37,987 nt of DNA from Paraburkholderia sp. (GTDB taxonomy: Bacteria; Pseudomonadota; Gammaproteobacteria; Burkholderiales; Burkholderiaceae). The notes below the pieces were generated by a model. The model did not search any database, was not told the DNA's origin, and saw only the letters and a program-made list of their open reading frames with translations. Every line of letters begins with the position of its first letter. Positions within the stretch are counted from its first letter, which is position 1. Shown here piece after piece: positions 1 to 7,918 of this stretch. The translations under genes were made by a program, and so were the position numbers. The stretch lies in assembly GCF_024281035.1 (NCBI RefSeq), contig NZ_JAMXLH010000051.1, positions 1 to 37,987 of the forward strand, given 5' to 3'.

Positions 1-96
1 GCAGACGCCGTCGGCGTCGGCATCCGCTACGCCGACGCGGGCCGTGCTGAATTTGCCCACCGGGCGATCGTAAGCACACCGCACGGCTTCGCGTAA
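1..96 (+). CDS. C-terminal end of an unidentified protein (partial)
   Basis: Frame 1 is open from the window edge to a TAA at 94-96 and gives 31 residues ending in TPHGFA. Third positions are mostly G or C, as in the real genes here, and a bidirectional terminator follows 25 bp later, as expected for a gene converging on hemB. The fragment is too short to assign to a family. It could also be a chance open frame. Confidence 0.45.
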   Translation, partial: ADAVGVGIRYADAGRAEFAHRAIVSTPHGFA

Positions 97-121
97 CGCG
101 CCGTCCAGCAGCGGCGCAAAT

Positions 122-153
122 AAAAAAGGCACGTCTTCAGACGTGCCTTTTTT
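122..153. terminator. Bidirectional Rho-independent terminator
   Basis: An 8-bp perfect stem (GGCACGTC / GACGTGCC) with a TTCA loop lies at 128-147. It has six A on the left and six T on the right, so it can stop transcription both from the partial plus-strand gene and from hemB on the minus strand. Confidence 0.85.
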
Positions 154-172
154 GCATGAAGCGCAGCGCTGC

Positions 173-1171
173 TTACTTCTGCGCGCGCAGCAAGCGTGCG
201 GCGTCGAGCGCGAAGTAGGTGAGAATGCCGTCCGCGCCCGCGCGCTTGATCGCGAGCAGCGATTCCACCATCGCCTTGTCGTGGTCGAGCCAGCGGTTCT
301 GCGCCGCGGCCTTGAGCATCGCGTATTCGCCGCTCACCTGATAGACGTAGGTCGGGAAGCGGAATTCGTCCTTCACGCGGCGCACGATGTCGAGATACGG
401 CATGCCCGGCTTCACCATCACCATGTCGGCGCCTTCCTCGATGTCGAGGCGCACTTCGCGCAGCGCTTCGTCGCTGTTGGCCGGATCCATCTGGTAAGTC
501 ATCTTGTTGCTCTTGCCCAGATTCGATGCCGATTGCACCGCATCGCGGAACGGGCCGTAGAACGCCGAAGCATACTTGGCCGAATACGCCATGATCTTCG
601 CATGGACGTGGTTCTCGCTTTCCAGCATCTCGCGGATCGCGCCGATGCGGCCGTCCATCATGTCCGACGGCGCGACGATATCGCAGCCCGCCTCGACCTG
701 CGTGCGCGCCTGCGCGACGAGGATCTCGACCGTCACATCGTTGAGGACGTAACCATTCTCGTCGAGCACGCCGTCCTGGCCGTGGCTCGTGTACGGATCG
801 AGCGCCACGTCGCACAGCACGCCCAGCTCCGGGAAGCGCTTCTTGAGTTCGCGTACGGCGTTCGGAATCGTGCCTTCGGGGTTGGTGGCCTCGATGCCAT
901 CGGGTGTCTTGAGCGACGGATCGACAGCCGGGAACAGCGACAGCACCGGCACGCCGAGTTCGACGCACTGCTCGGCGACGCCCATCAACAGATCGACCGA
1001 GAGGCGTTCAACGCCCGGCATCGACGGCACGGCTTCGCGCACGTTGCTGCCGGCGACGACGAACACCGGGTAGATCAGATCGTTAGTGGTCAGGATGTTT
1101 TCGCGCATCAGGCGGCGCGAGAAGTCGTCACGGCGCATACGGCGCGGACGATGATGCGGATAGAAGCTCAT
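173..1171 (-). CDS. hemB: Delta-aminolevulinic acid dehydratase (porphobilinogen synthase)
   Basis: HemB condenses two 5-aminolevulinate molecules into porphobilinogen, the first common step of tetrapyrrole (haem) synthesis, in the cytoplasm. The 332 residues match the usual family length. The two active-site lysines are visible: K199 in MAYSAKYASAFYGPF and K254 in MVMVKPGMPYLD, the Schiff-base lysine. The metal-site segment around residues 121-131 reads DVALDPYTSHG, with Ala and Asp where the zinc-dependent enzymes have cysteines, so this is the magnesium-type (Pseudomonas-like) form. The ATG at 1171 starts the conserved N-terminus and has only a weak Shine-Dalgarno. The gene is monocistronic, with a terminator just downstream. 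Haem supply fits the neighbouring cytochrome c genes. Confidence 0.97.
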   Translation of the reverse strand: MSFYPHHRPRRMRRDDFSRRLMRENILTTNDLIYPVFVVAGSNVREAVPSMPGVERLSVDLLMGVAEQCVELGVPVLSLFPAVDPSLKTPDGIEATNPEGTIPNAVRELKKRFPELGVLCDVALDPYTSHGQDGVLDENGYVLNDVTVEILVAQARTQVEAGCDIVAPSDMMDGRIGAIREMLESENHVHAKIMAYSAKYASAFYGPFRDAVQSASNLGKSNKMTYQMDPANSDEALREVRLDIEEGADMVMVKPGMPYLDIVRRVKDEFRFPTYVYQVSGEYAMLKAAAQNRWLDHDKAMVESLLAIKRAGADGILTYFALDAARLLRAQK

Positions 1172-1248
1172 GTCGGCGGATTTTCTGAGTCGAAGTGGGT
1201 TCCCGGAGGCCCCGGAAACTTTTCAGGACAATGGTATATCATACCGAT

Positions 1249-1355
1249 CGAGCGAGGCGCCCTGCGCCGGACTCCCCGCTTCTCCTCCCTGAGCGGGTGC
1301 CTGTCGTTTTTCGATAAGGCTGTTTAGCCCGCCGGCACTAACGGCGGGTTTTTTT
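1249..1355 (+). ncRNA. Candidate small RNA with CU-rich loop and intrinsic terminator
   Basis: The hemB-engB gap (1172-1493) has no plausible plus-strand gene, yet a strong plus-strand terminator stands at 1328-1355. Upstream are two more hairpins: GGCGC-CCT-GCGCC at 1256-1268, and a CCCGCT/AGCGGG stem at 1275-1297 whose 11-nt loop TCTCCTCCCTG resembles an anti-Shine-Dalgarno. A TATCAT -10-like hexamer at 1237-1242 would start a transcript near 1249, giving about 107 nt; the -35 is weak. Three hairpins, a C/U-rich loop and a terminal U-run are the layout of an Hfq-dependent trans-acting sRNA. Expression and exact ends are inferred. Confidence 0.55.
1328..1355 (+). terminator. Rho-independent terminator of the candidate sRNA
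   Basis: A perfect 7-bp stem (CCCGCCG / CGGCGGG) with a 7-nt loop is followed by seven T at 1349-1355. The minus side has no T-run, so it works only for plus-strand transcription. Confidence 0.85.
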
Positions 1356-1456
1356 ATGTCCGCCCGAAACGGGCTGCGACGCCCGCCCATGTGCGACAAC
1401 GTGAATCGGCCGGATCTTCGCCGTGACGTCCCCAAAAATGGACGCGAGAGGCGGAT

Positions 1457-1484
1457 CGCATGCGGTGCTTTCCGCCCGCATGCG
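1457..1484 (-). terminator. Possible hairpin terminator of engB
   Basis: CGCATGCGG and CCGCATGCG form a 9-bp stem with a 10-nt loop, 9 bp beyond the engB stop on the minus strand. A T-rich tract follows only about 15 nt later, so termination is uncertain; it may only protect the 3' end. Confidence 0.35.
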
Positions 1485-1493
1485 GCGACACCT

Positions 1494-2165
1494 TTATTTC
1501 ACAGGGCTTTCAGCGGCTTTGCTCGCGTCGCCCTGGTCGGCGGGCGGCACGAGCCAGTTTTCGATCTGCGTGTTCGCCTCTTCCAGTCCCACGCGCTTGA
1601 GCGCCGAGAAAAGTTGCGCGCTCAGTTCGCCCTCGAAGCCCTGCTGACGGTATTCGTCGAATGCCTTTTTCGTCGCGCGCAGCGCGAGAACGGATTCTTG
1701 TCGAGTCAATTTGTCACATTTGGTCAGCAGCGCGTGGATCGGCCTGCCCGTCGGCGCAAACCACTCGATCATGCGGCAATCGAGGTCGGTCAGCGGACGG
1801 CGCGCGTCCATCATCAGGATCAGGCCGCGCAACTGCGCGCGCGATTGCAGATACTGGGACAGCAGCGCTTCCCAGTGCGCCTTCGACGCCTCCGGCACTT
1901 CCGCATACCCGTAGCCGGGCAGATCGACGATATAGCCCGAGGGAGCGTCGGCCGGACCGACCGCAAAATAATTGATGTGCTGGGTGCGCCCCGGCGTCTT
2001 CGACGCGAATGCGAGCCGCTTCTGGTTGCACAGCAGGTTGATCGCGGTGGATTTGCCGGCGTTCGAGCGGCCGGCAAACGCAATTTCCGGCCGCGCCGTG
2101 GCGGGCAGGTCGCGCAGATGGTTTACCGTCGTGAAAAAGCGGGCTTGGTGCAGCAGGAAGGCCAT
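1494..2165 (-). CDS. engB: Ribosome-biogenesis GTPase EngB/YsxC (YihA)
   Basis: This TrmE-Era-EngA-YihA-type GTPase takes part in large-subunit assembly and late cell-cycle events in the cytoplasm. All G motifs are visible in the 223-residue form: G1 GRSNAGKST (32-40), G2 Thr61 in TPGRTQ, G3 DLPG (81-84), G4 TKCD (148-151) and G5 SALK (187-190). I chose the ATG at 2165 (MAFLLHQARFF), which matches the usual N-terminus in this group. An in-frame TTG at 2189 would add eight residues; neither has a clear Shine-Dalgarno. The gene is divergent from the cytochrome c4 gene and separated from it by a 235-bp promoter region. The C-terminal tail (about 210-223) is polar and probably disordered. Confidence 0.95.
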   Translation of the reverse strand: MAFLLHQARFFTTVNHLRDLPATARPEIAFAGRSNAGKSTAINLLCNQKRLAFASKTPGRTQHINYFAVGPADAPSGYIVDLPGYGYAEVPEASKAHWEALLSQYLQSRAQLRGLILMMDARRPLTDLDCRMIEWFAPTGRPIHALLTKCDKLTRQESVLALRATKKAFDEYRQQGFEGELSAQLFSALKRVGLEEANTQIENWLVPPADQGDASKAAESPVK

Positions 2166-2263
2166 CTGGAAAACCACAATATGAGACAACTTGGCGGCTT
2201 TGCCGCAGGCCCGGAGGCGGCCGGGAAGGAATTCTGGATATCGGGAGGAGGCCCGACTGGCGC

Positions 2264-2291
2264 GGTTGCGTCCACCGCGCTATTGTACAAT
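2264..2291 (+). promoter_or_regulatory. Possible sigma70 promoter of the cytochrome c4 gene
   Basis: A good -10 hexamer, TACAAT, lies at 2286-2291. The best -35 candidate is GGTTGC at 2264-2269 with a 16-bp spacer, which is a poor match. The start point would be about 100 nt upstream of the ATG at 2401. Confidence 0.4.
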
Positions 2292-2400
2292 GCGACGATT
2301 TACTGAATACCTGTGAGGCCTGCGCGGACCTTTCGGGGCAGTTCGGTCTCTGTCGTACTTTGCAGAACCTTATTCCCACAAGACGAAACAAGGTGCGCGA

Positions 2401-3087
2401 ATGAATCGACTGTGTAAGTCATTGAAGGTGCACGAATTTCTGGTGGTGGCAGGTCTTGCAGCAGGTCTCTCGATGATGTCGGCATCGGCGCTGGCCGATG
2501 CGGCCAAGCCGAATGCAGCGAACGCGGCGAACGCGGCGAACACGGCACACGGCCAGGCCATTGCCGCGCAGGTGTGCGTGGCCTGTCACGCTGCCGACGG
2601 CAATAGTCCGGCGGCCACGTATCCGAAGCTCGCCGGTCAGCATGCCGACTATCTCGTCAAGCAGATCACGGACTTCAAATCGCAGGGCGGCAAGCCGCCT
2701 GCACGTAGTAATCCGATCATGAATGGCCTCGCTGCGACGCTGTCGGATCAGGATGCAATCGACGTCGCTGCCTGGTTCGCCTCGCAGACAACCAAGCCCG
2801 GTTACGCGCGCGACGCGAAGACTGTGCCGCTTGGTCAGCGCATCTGGCGCGGCGGCATTGCGGAGAAGGGCGTTCCGGCCTGTGCGGCGTGTCATGGGCC
2901 GACCGGTCAGGGCATTCCGGTCCAGTATCCGCGCCTGTCGGGCCAGTGGGCGGACTATGTCGCGGCGCAGCTCAACGCGTTCCAGCAAGGCACGCGCAAC
3001 AATAGCGAGCCGATGCGGCAGATTGCGCGCCGGATGTCTGATGATGAAATCAAGGCCGTCGCCGATTACGCCGCCGGTCTGCACTGA
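2401..3087 (+). CDS. Dihaem cytochrome c4
   Basis: This periplasmic electron carrier probably hands electrons from the bc1 complex to a terminal oxidase. The signal peptide spans about residues 1-32 and cuts near ALA/DA. It is followed by an Ala/Asn repeat linker and two homologous class I cytochrome c domains. Each domain has a haem motif, CVACH (59-63) and CAACH (161-165), and candidate axial methionines are M107 and M205. Its 228 residues fit the c4 family. The start ATG is preceded by an AAGG Shine-Dalgarno. The haem-attachment machinery is encoded next (resB, ccsB), separated by a terminator, so the three genes probably form a functional group but not one simple transcript. Confidence 0.93.
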   Translation: MNRLCKSLKVHEFLVVAGLAAGLSMMSASALADAAKPNAANAANAANTAHGQAIAAQVCVACHAADGNSPAATYPKLAGQHADYLVKQITDFKSQGGKPPARSNPIMNGLAATLSDQDAIDVAAWFASQTTKPGYARDAKTVPLGQRIWRGGIAEKGVPACAACHGPTGQGIPVQYPRLSGQWADYVAAQLNAFQQGTRNNSEPMRQIARRMSDDEIKAVADYAAGLH

Positions 3088-3132
3088 AAAGGCGTGGCGC
3101 ACAGCGGGTGCGCCAGCCGGTCGAAGAATAAG

Positions 3133-3174
3133 AGGGGGAGAGCGCCGCAGGTGTTGCAGCGCTGCCCCCTTTTT
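3133..3174 (+). terminator. Rho-independent terminator after cytochrome c4
   Basis: A long imperfect hairpin pairs AGGGGG (3133-3138) with CCCCCT (3165-3170) and AGCGC (3141-3145) with GCGCT (3159-3163). It is followed directly by a T-run to 3174. Confidence 0.8.
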
Positions 3175-3217
3175 GCTGTCCGGTGACGATCGCGTTGCCG
3201 TTTGATGTGGAGTTGGA

Positions 3218-5452
3218 ATGAGCGTCACCCCGTCGGGTCTGCAGTCGAACATGCGCCAGAAGGCGTTCAGGAACGCCATCGAACTGCTCAGTTCGATGCG
3301 CTTTGCCATTGCGCTGCTAGTCGTGCTTGCGATCGCGAGCGTCATCGGCACCGTCCTCACCCAGGACGATCCGTATCCCAATTACGTGAACCAGTTCGGC
3401 CCGTTCTGGGCCGACATCTTCCGGTCGCTGAGCCTCTATACGGTCTACAGCGCCTGGTGGTTCATGACGATCCTCGGTTTTCTCGTCGTGTCGATCTCGC
3501 TGTGCGTGATCCGCAACGCGCCGAAGATGATCGCCGACGCGAGGAGCTGGAAGGACAAGGTCCGCGAAGCCAGCCTGCACGCGTTCCACCATAAGGGCGA
3601 ATTCGTGCACGAGGGCGCCACGCGCGCGCAGACGGCCGCGGCGCTCGGCAAGCTCACGCAGCGCCTCGGCTACCGGTTCGTCACGCGCGAGACGGAGGGC
3701 GCGACGCTCATCGCCGCCAAGCGTGGCGCGCTCACGAAGGTCGGCTATATCTTCGCTCACCTCGCGATCGTGGTGATCTGCCTCGGCGGGCTGCTCGACA
3801 GCAATCTGCCGATCAAATTCCAGATGTGGCTTTTCGACAAGACGCCGATCCGCACCGACGCCGTCATCAGGGACATCGCGCCCGAGCATCGCCTTTCGGC
3901 GTCGAATCCGACCTTCCGCGGCAATGCGTGGGTGCCCGAAGGCCAGAACGTTTCGACGGCCATCCTCAATCAGCCCAACGGGATGCTGGTCCAGGACCTG
4001 CCTTTCTCGATCCAGCTGAACAAGTTCCGCGTCGATTACTACTCGACCGGTATGCCGAAGCTGTTCGCGAGCGACATCGTCGTGATCGACCACAAGACGG
4101 GCAAGCGCACACCGGCGCGCGTCGAGGTGAATGCGCCGTTCGAGTACGACGGCGTGTCGATCTACCAGTCGAGCTTCCAGGACGGCGGCTCGCACATGCA
4201 GATGACCGCGTGGCCGATGTCCGGCGCGAGCGCGAAGAGCTTCCCGTTCGGCGGCACGATCGGCTATTCGGCGCCGTTGCTCGCCCCGGCGGGCGACACG
4301 GTGCCGGGCATGAACGGGCAGAGCATCGAATTCGCCGATTTTCGCGCGATCAACGTCGAGAACATGACGAACGCCAACGGCGCGAACGACGCACGCGGTG
4401 TCGCCCACACGTCGATCAAGCAGGCTTTCGACGAGCGCCTCGGCTCGGGTGCGAAGACCTCGAAGCCGACTGACTTGCAGAACATCGGGCCTTCGGTGCA
4501 GTACAAGGTGCGCGACAAGGATGGCCAGGCGCGCGAGTACGACAGCTACATGATGCCCGTCGAGGTCGCCGGTTCGCGCGTGTTCCTCGCGGGCGTGCGC
4601 ACGACGCCCGAGGAACCGTTCCGTTACCTGCGCATTCCGGCCGACAGCAGCGGCACGATCAAGGAGTGGATGCTGCTGCGCGCGGCCTTCGCGGATCCCG
4701 CGTTGCGCGAGCAAGCGGCGCAACGTTTTGCCGCACGTGCGGTTCCCAATGCGAACAAGGAACTGCAACAGCGTCTGGAAGAAAGCTCGCTGCGTGTGCT
4801 GACCCTGTTTGCCGGCAATGGCCAACCGGGCGTGAACGCAGCCAGTCCGGAGGACGCGGGCGGCTTCCAGGCGGTGGCGGCGCTCATCGACAAGTCGGTG
4901 CCGAAGGATCAGCAGGAAAAGGCTGCGGACACGATGCTGCGCATGCTGAACGGCCTGACGTGGGATCTCTGGCAGCTCGCGCGCGAGCGCGCGGGCGAGG
5001 CGGATCTCAAGCCCGACGCCACATCCGGGCGCTTCGTGCAGGATTCGATCAACGCCGTTTCGGACAGCTTCTTCTACGGCGCGCCGGTTTTGCTCCAGCT
5101 CGATTCCTTCAAGCAGGTGCAGGCGTCGGTGTTCCAGCTGACTCGCGCGCCGGGCAAGAAAGTCGTGTATCTTGGCAGCTTGTTGCTCGTGATCGGCATC
5201 TTCTGCATGTTCTACGTGCGCGAGCGACGGATGTGGTTCTGGCTTAAGGACAACAACGGCCGCGGCGTGAGTGTGACCATGGCGATGTCGACCGCACGCC
5301 GGACCCTCGACTTCGAAAAGGAGTTTGCCCGTACCCGTGACGCGGTAGGCCGCGTACTGGGATCCCGACCGGCAGGCCACGAAGGCACGGACGGCAGGGA
5401 CGGCGAAAGCGGGTCGGACCAGGCGTCACGGTCCACGGTTACTCACGATTAA
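3218..5452 (+). CDS. resB: Cytochrome c biogenesis protein ResB (Ccs1)
   Basis: ResB/Ccs1 is half of the System II cytochrome c synthetase. With CcsB/CcsA it exports and presents reduced haem and attaches it to apocytochrome CXXCH motifs on the periplasmic side. The 744-residue protein has the family layout: hydrophobic segments at about 28-47, 79-98 and 174-193, then a large periplasmic domain (about 200-640), and a last helix at about 647-668 followed by a charged cytoplasmic tail. A GGAG Shine-Dalgarno precedes the ATG at 3218. ccsB starts 14 bp after the stop, so the two are almost certainly co-transcribed. The C-terminal 50 residues are Gly/Asp/Arg-rich and look disordered. Confidence 0.95.
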   Translation: MSVTPSGLQSNMRQKAFRNAIELLSSMRFAIALLVVLAIASVIGTVLTQDDPYPNYVNQFGPFWADIFRSLSLYTVYSAWWFMTILGFLVVSISLCVIRNAPKMIADARSWKDKVREASLHAFHHKGEFVHEGATRAQTAAALGKLTQRLGYRFVTRETEGATLIAAKRGALTKVGYIFAHLAIVVICLGGLLDSNLPIKFQMWLFDKTPIRTDAVIRDIAPEHRLSASNPTFRGNAWVPEGQNVSTAILNQPNGMLVQDLPFSIQLNKFRVDYYSTGMPKLFASDIVVIDHKTGKRTPARVEVNAPFEYDGVSIYQSSFQDGGSHMQMTAWPMSGASAKSFPFGGTIGYSAPLLAPAGDTVPGMNGQSIEFADFRAINVENMTNANGANDARGVAHTSIKQAFDERLGSGAKTSKPTDLQNIGPSVQYKVRDKDGQAREYDSYMMPVEVAGSRVFLAGVRTTPEEPFRYLRIPADSSGTIKEWMLLRAAFADPALREQAAQRFAARAVPNANKELQQRLEESSLRVLTLFAGNGQPGVNAASPEDAGGFQAVAALIDKSVPKDQQEKAADTMLRMLNGLTWDLWQLARERAGEADLKPDATSGRFVQDSINAVSDSFFYGAPVLLQLDSFKQVQASVFQLTRAPGKKVVYLGSLLLVIGIFCMFYVRERRMWFWLKDNNGRGVSVTMAMSTARRTLDFEKEFARTRDAVGRVLGSRPAGHEGTDGRDGESGSDQASRSTVTHD

Positions 5453-5466
5453 TAGCGGAACGTTTC

Positions 5467-6705
5467 ATGGATTTGAGTCAGGTTTCCTCTTCCGCGAGCG
5501 CACGGCGTGCCAGCCGTGCGTCGAATGCGGACGCTGTGCGCAACGCTGCGAATGCGCACGATTCCTTTCAGGACGCGCTCTTCGACGAACGCCCGTTCCT
5601 GCGCCGACTGACGCTGGTGGACTGGCTGTTCGCGCTCGCGCTCGTGGCCGGCGGGGTCTTCGCGTTCTCGCATTACCACGCGTACATGCATTACTACGAC
5701 AAGCTGGTGCTGTCCGGCACCGTGCCGGCGCTGGTCGTGCTCGGCTGGCGCTGGAAGCCGTCGCGTCTCCTGATGGCTTCGATCGCGGTGTTGTCGATCG
5801 GCGCGATCCAGATCTATCAGGGCAACCTCGCGCGCGCCGAATCCACGTTCTTCCTCAAGTACCTGCTGTCGAGCCAGTCGGCCATTCTGTGGATGAGCGC
5901 GCTCTTCGTCTTCGCGACGTTCTTCTACTGGGTCGGACTGCTCGCGCGCTCGGAGACGGGCGGTGCAATCGGCATGCGGCTCACGTGGGTGGCGGTGCTG
6001 ATGGGCTTCACCGGATTGATGGTGCGCTGGTACGAGTCGTACCTGATCGGCGCGGACGTCGGCCACATTCCCGTCTCGAACCTCTACGAAGTCTTCGTGC
6101 TGTTCTGCCTGATCACGGCGCTCTTCTATCTGTATTACGAAAAGCACTACAACACGCGCGCGCTCGGTGCGTTCGTGCTGCTCGTGATCAGCGCGGCGGT
6201 CGGCTTCCTCATGTGGTACTCGGTCTCGCGCGACGCCCAGCAGATCGAGCCGCTCGTGCCCGCGCTGCAGAGCTGGTGGATGAAGATCCACGTTCCGGCC
6301 AACTTCATCGGTTATGGCAGCTTTGCGCTGTCGGCGATGGTCGGCGTCGCGTACATCCTGAAGGAACGCGGCGTGCTGGCGGACCGCCTGCCCACGCTCG
6401 ACGTGCTCGACGACGTCATGTACAAGTCGATCGCCGTCGGCTTTGCGTTCTTCACGATCGCGACGATCCTCGGCGCGCTGTGGGCCGCGCAGGCCTGGGG
6501 CGGCTACTGGAGCTGGGACCCGAAGGAAACCTGGGCGCTGATCGTCTGGCTCAACTACGCGGCCTGGCTGCACATGCGGCTCATGAAGGGGCTGCGCGGC
6601 GGCGTGGCCGCCTGGTGGGCGCTCACGGGCCTGCTCGTGACGAGCTTCGCGTTCCTTGGCGTGAACATGTTCCTTTCGGGTCTGCATAGTTACGGCAAGC
6701 TGTAA
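5467..6705 (+). CDS. ccsB: Cytochrome c biogenesis protein CcsB/CcsA (ResC), haem-handling subunit
   Basis: This is the second System II subunit, a polytopic inner-membrane protein of the haem-handling (HHP) superfamily that carries haem across the membrane to ResB. The hallmark tryptophan-rich WWD-type motif reads WGGYWSWDPKE at residues 344-354. Several hydrophobic segments surround it, and the conserved histidines that flank haem in this family lie in the C-terminal half. The N-terminal 45 residues are soluble and Ser/Ala-rich. Start at ATG 5467, 14 bp after resB; a GCGGAA stretch is the only Shine-Dalgarno candidate. A strong terminator follows, closing the unit. Confidence 0.95.
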   Translation: MDLSQVSSSASARRASRASNADAVRNAANAHDSFQDALFDERPFLRRLTLVDWLFALALVAGGVFAFSHYHAYMHYYDKLVLSGTVPALVVLGWRWKPSRLLMASIAVLSIGAIQIYQGNLARAESTFFLKYLLSSQSAILWMSALFVFATFFYWVGLLARSETGGAIGMRLTWVAVLMGFTGLMVRWYESYLIGADVGHIPVSNLYEVFVLFCLITALFYLYYEKHYNTRALGAFVLLVISAAVGFLMWYSVSRDAQQIEPLVPALQSWWMKIHVPANFIGYGSFALSAMVGVAYILKERGVLADRLPTLDVLDDVMYKSIAVGFAFFTIATILGALWAAQAWGGYWSWDPKETWALIVWLNYAAWLHMRLMKGLRGGVAAWWALTGLLVTSFAFLGVNMFLSGLHSYGKL

Positions 6706-6729
6706 CTTTCGCGGCCCTAGGGACGAACT

Positions 6730-6763
6730 AACCGTCGGATGCTTTGCACCGACGGTTTTTTTT
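6730..6763 (+). terminator. Rho-independent terminator after ccsB
   Basis: A perfect 9-bp stem (AACCGTCGG / CCGACGGTT) has a 10-nt loop at 6739-6748 that can itself pair TGC with GCA. It runs into an uninterrupted T-tract ending at 6763. Confidence 0.92.
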
Positions 6764-6902
6764 CGTCTGCCAGGAAGATTTCGGCGCCGCGCGTGTTTGT
6801 TCCGGTGAGGACCTGAATTCGCCGTCGCTGCAGCCGTTTTTTCCAGCGTGAACGCAGTGCGGCGGGTGCAGGTCCAACTTCTGTTCTGATCGGAGCGGCA
6901 TC

Positions 6903-7904
6903 ATGTGGACGAGGCGCAGCAGCAGGATCATCCTCAACGGCGACGACATCGCCGCAAGTGAAATCACCCCCCAGCGGATCTTCGAACAGCGCCGGCGCGT
7001 CCTGCAGGCGGCCGGGGCGATGGCGCTCGGCGGCGTGGCGGGCACATTCGGCGCGCAGAATGCGTTCGCCGAATATGCGTCACCCGATCCGAAGGCGCTG
7101 AAACTTGCCGCGAAAACCGACACGAAATTCGTCGCGCTCGACAAGGTGACGCCGTTCAAGGACATCACCACGTACAACAATTTCTACGAGTTCGGTACCG
7201 ACAAGAGCGATCCCTCCGAGCATGCGCACACGCTGCGGCCGCGTCCGTGGCGGGTGAGCGTCGAGGGTGAGGTGAAGAACCCGAAGGTGTATGACATCGA
7301 CGCGATCCTCAAGCTCGCACCGCTCGAAGAGCGCGTGTACCGGCACCGCTGCGTGGAGGGCTGGTCGATGGTCATTCCGTGGATCGGCGTGCCGCTTTCC
7401 GAACTGATCCGCCGCGCGCAGCCGACCGGCAACGCGCGCTACGTGCAGTTCGTCACGCTCAACGATGCTTCGCAGATGCCCGGTCTCGCCGATCCGATCC
7501 TCGATTGGCCGTACTCCGAAGGGTTGCGCATGGACGAGGCGATGAATCCGCTGACGCTGCTCACGGTCGGCGTCTACGGGCAGGTGCTGCCGAACCAGAA
7601 CGGTGCGCCCGTGCGTGTGGTCGTGCCCTGGAAGTACGGCTTCAAGAGCGCCAAGTCGCTCGTCAAGATCCGCTTCGTCGAAGCACAGCCAAAGACCAGC
7701 TGGAACACCTACGCGCCGAACGAATACGGCTTCTACTCGAACGTGAACCCGACCGTCGACCACCCGCGCTGGAGCCAGGCGACGGAGCGGCGCATCGGCG
7801 AGGACGGCTTTTTCACGCCCAAGCGCAAGACGCTGATGTTCAATGGTTACGGCGAGCTGGTTGCGTCGATGTACCAGGGCATGGATCTGCGCAGGAACTT
7901 CTAG
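6903..7904 (+). CDS. msrP: Protein-methionine-sulfoxide reductase, molybdenum catalytic subunit MsrP (YedY)
   Basis: MsrP repairs oxidised methionines in periplasmic proteins with a mononuclear Mo-molybdopterin centre, using electrons from the membrane partner MsrQ. A twin-arginine signal is visible (R30-R31-R32 followed by VLQAAGAMALGG), as expected for a cofactor-loaded Tat substrate; cleavage is probably near residue 56. The molybdenum-ligand cysteine is C150 in YRHRCVEGWSMVIPW. The 333 residues match the family. A GGAG Shine-Dalgarno precedes ATG 6903. msrQ starts 14 bp after the stop, which supports the assignment. Confidence 0.95.
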   Translation: MWTRRSSRIILNGDDIAASEITPQRIFEQRRRVLQAAGAMALGGVAGTFGAQNAFAEYASPDPKALKLAAKTDTKFVALDKVTPFKDITTYNNFYEFGTDKSDPSEHAHTLRPRPWRVSVEGEVKNPKVYDIDAILKLAPLEERVYRHRCVEGWSMVIPWIGVPLSELIRRAQPTGNARYVQFVTLNDASQMPGLADPILDWPYSEGLRMDEAMNPLTLLTVGVYGQVLPNQNGAPVRVVVPWKYGFKSAKSLVKIRFVEAQPKTSWNTYAPNEYGFYSNVNPTVDHPRWSQATERRIGEDGFFTPKRKTLMFNGYGELVASMYQGMDLRRNF

Positions 7905-7918
7905 GGCGCGAGGCCGCG

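Noticed and set aside
1172..1360. Candidate RNA between hemB and engB considered as 6S RNA
   Set aside because: It lacks the long closing stem between 5' and 3' ends and the large central bubble, and at about 107 nt it is too short.
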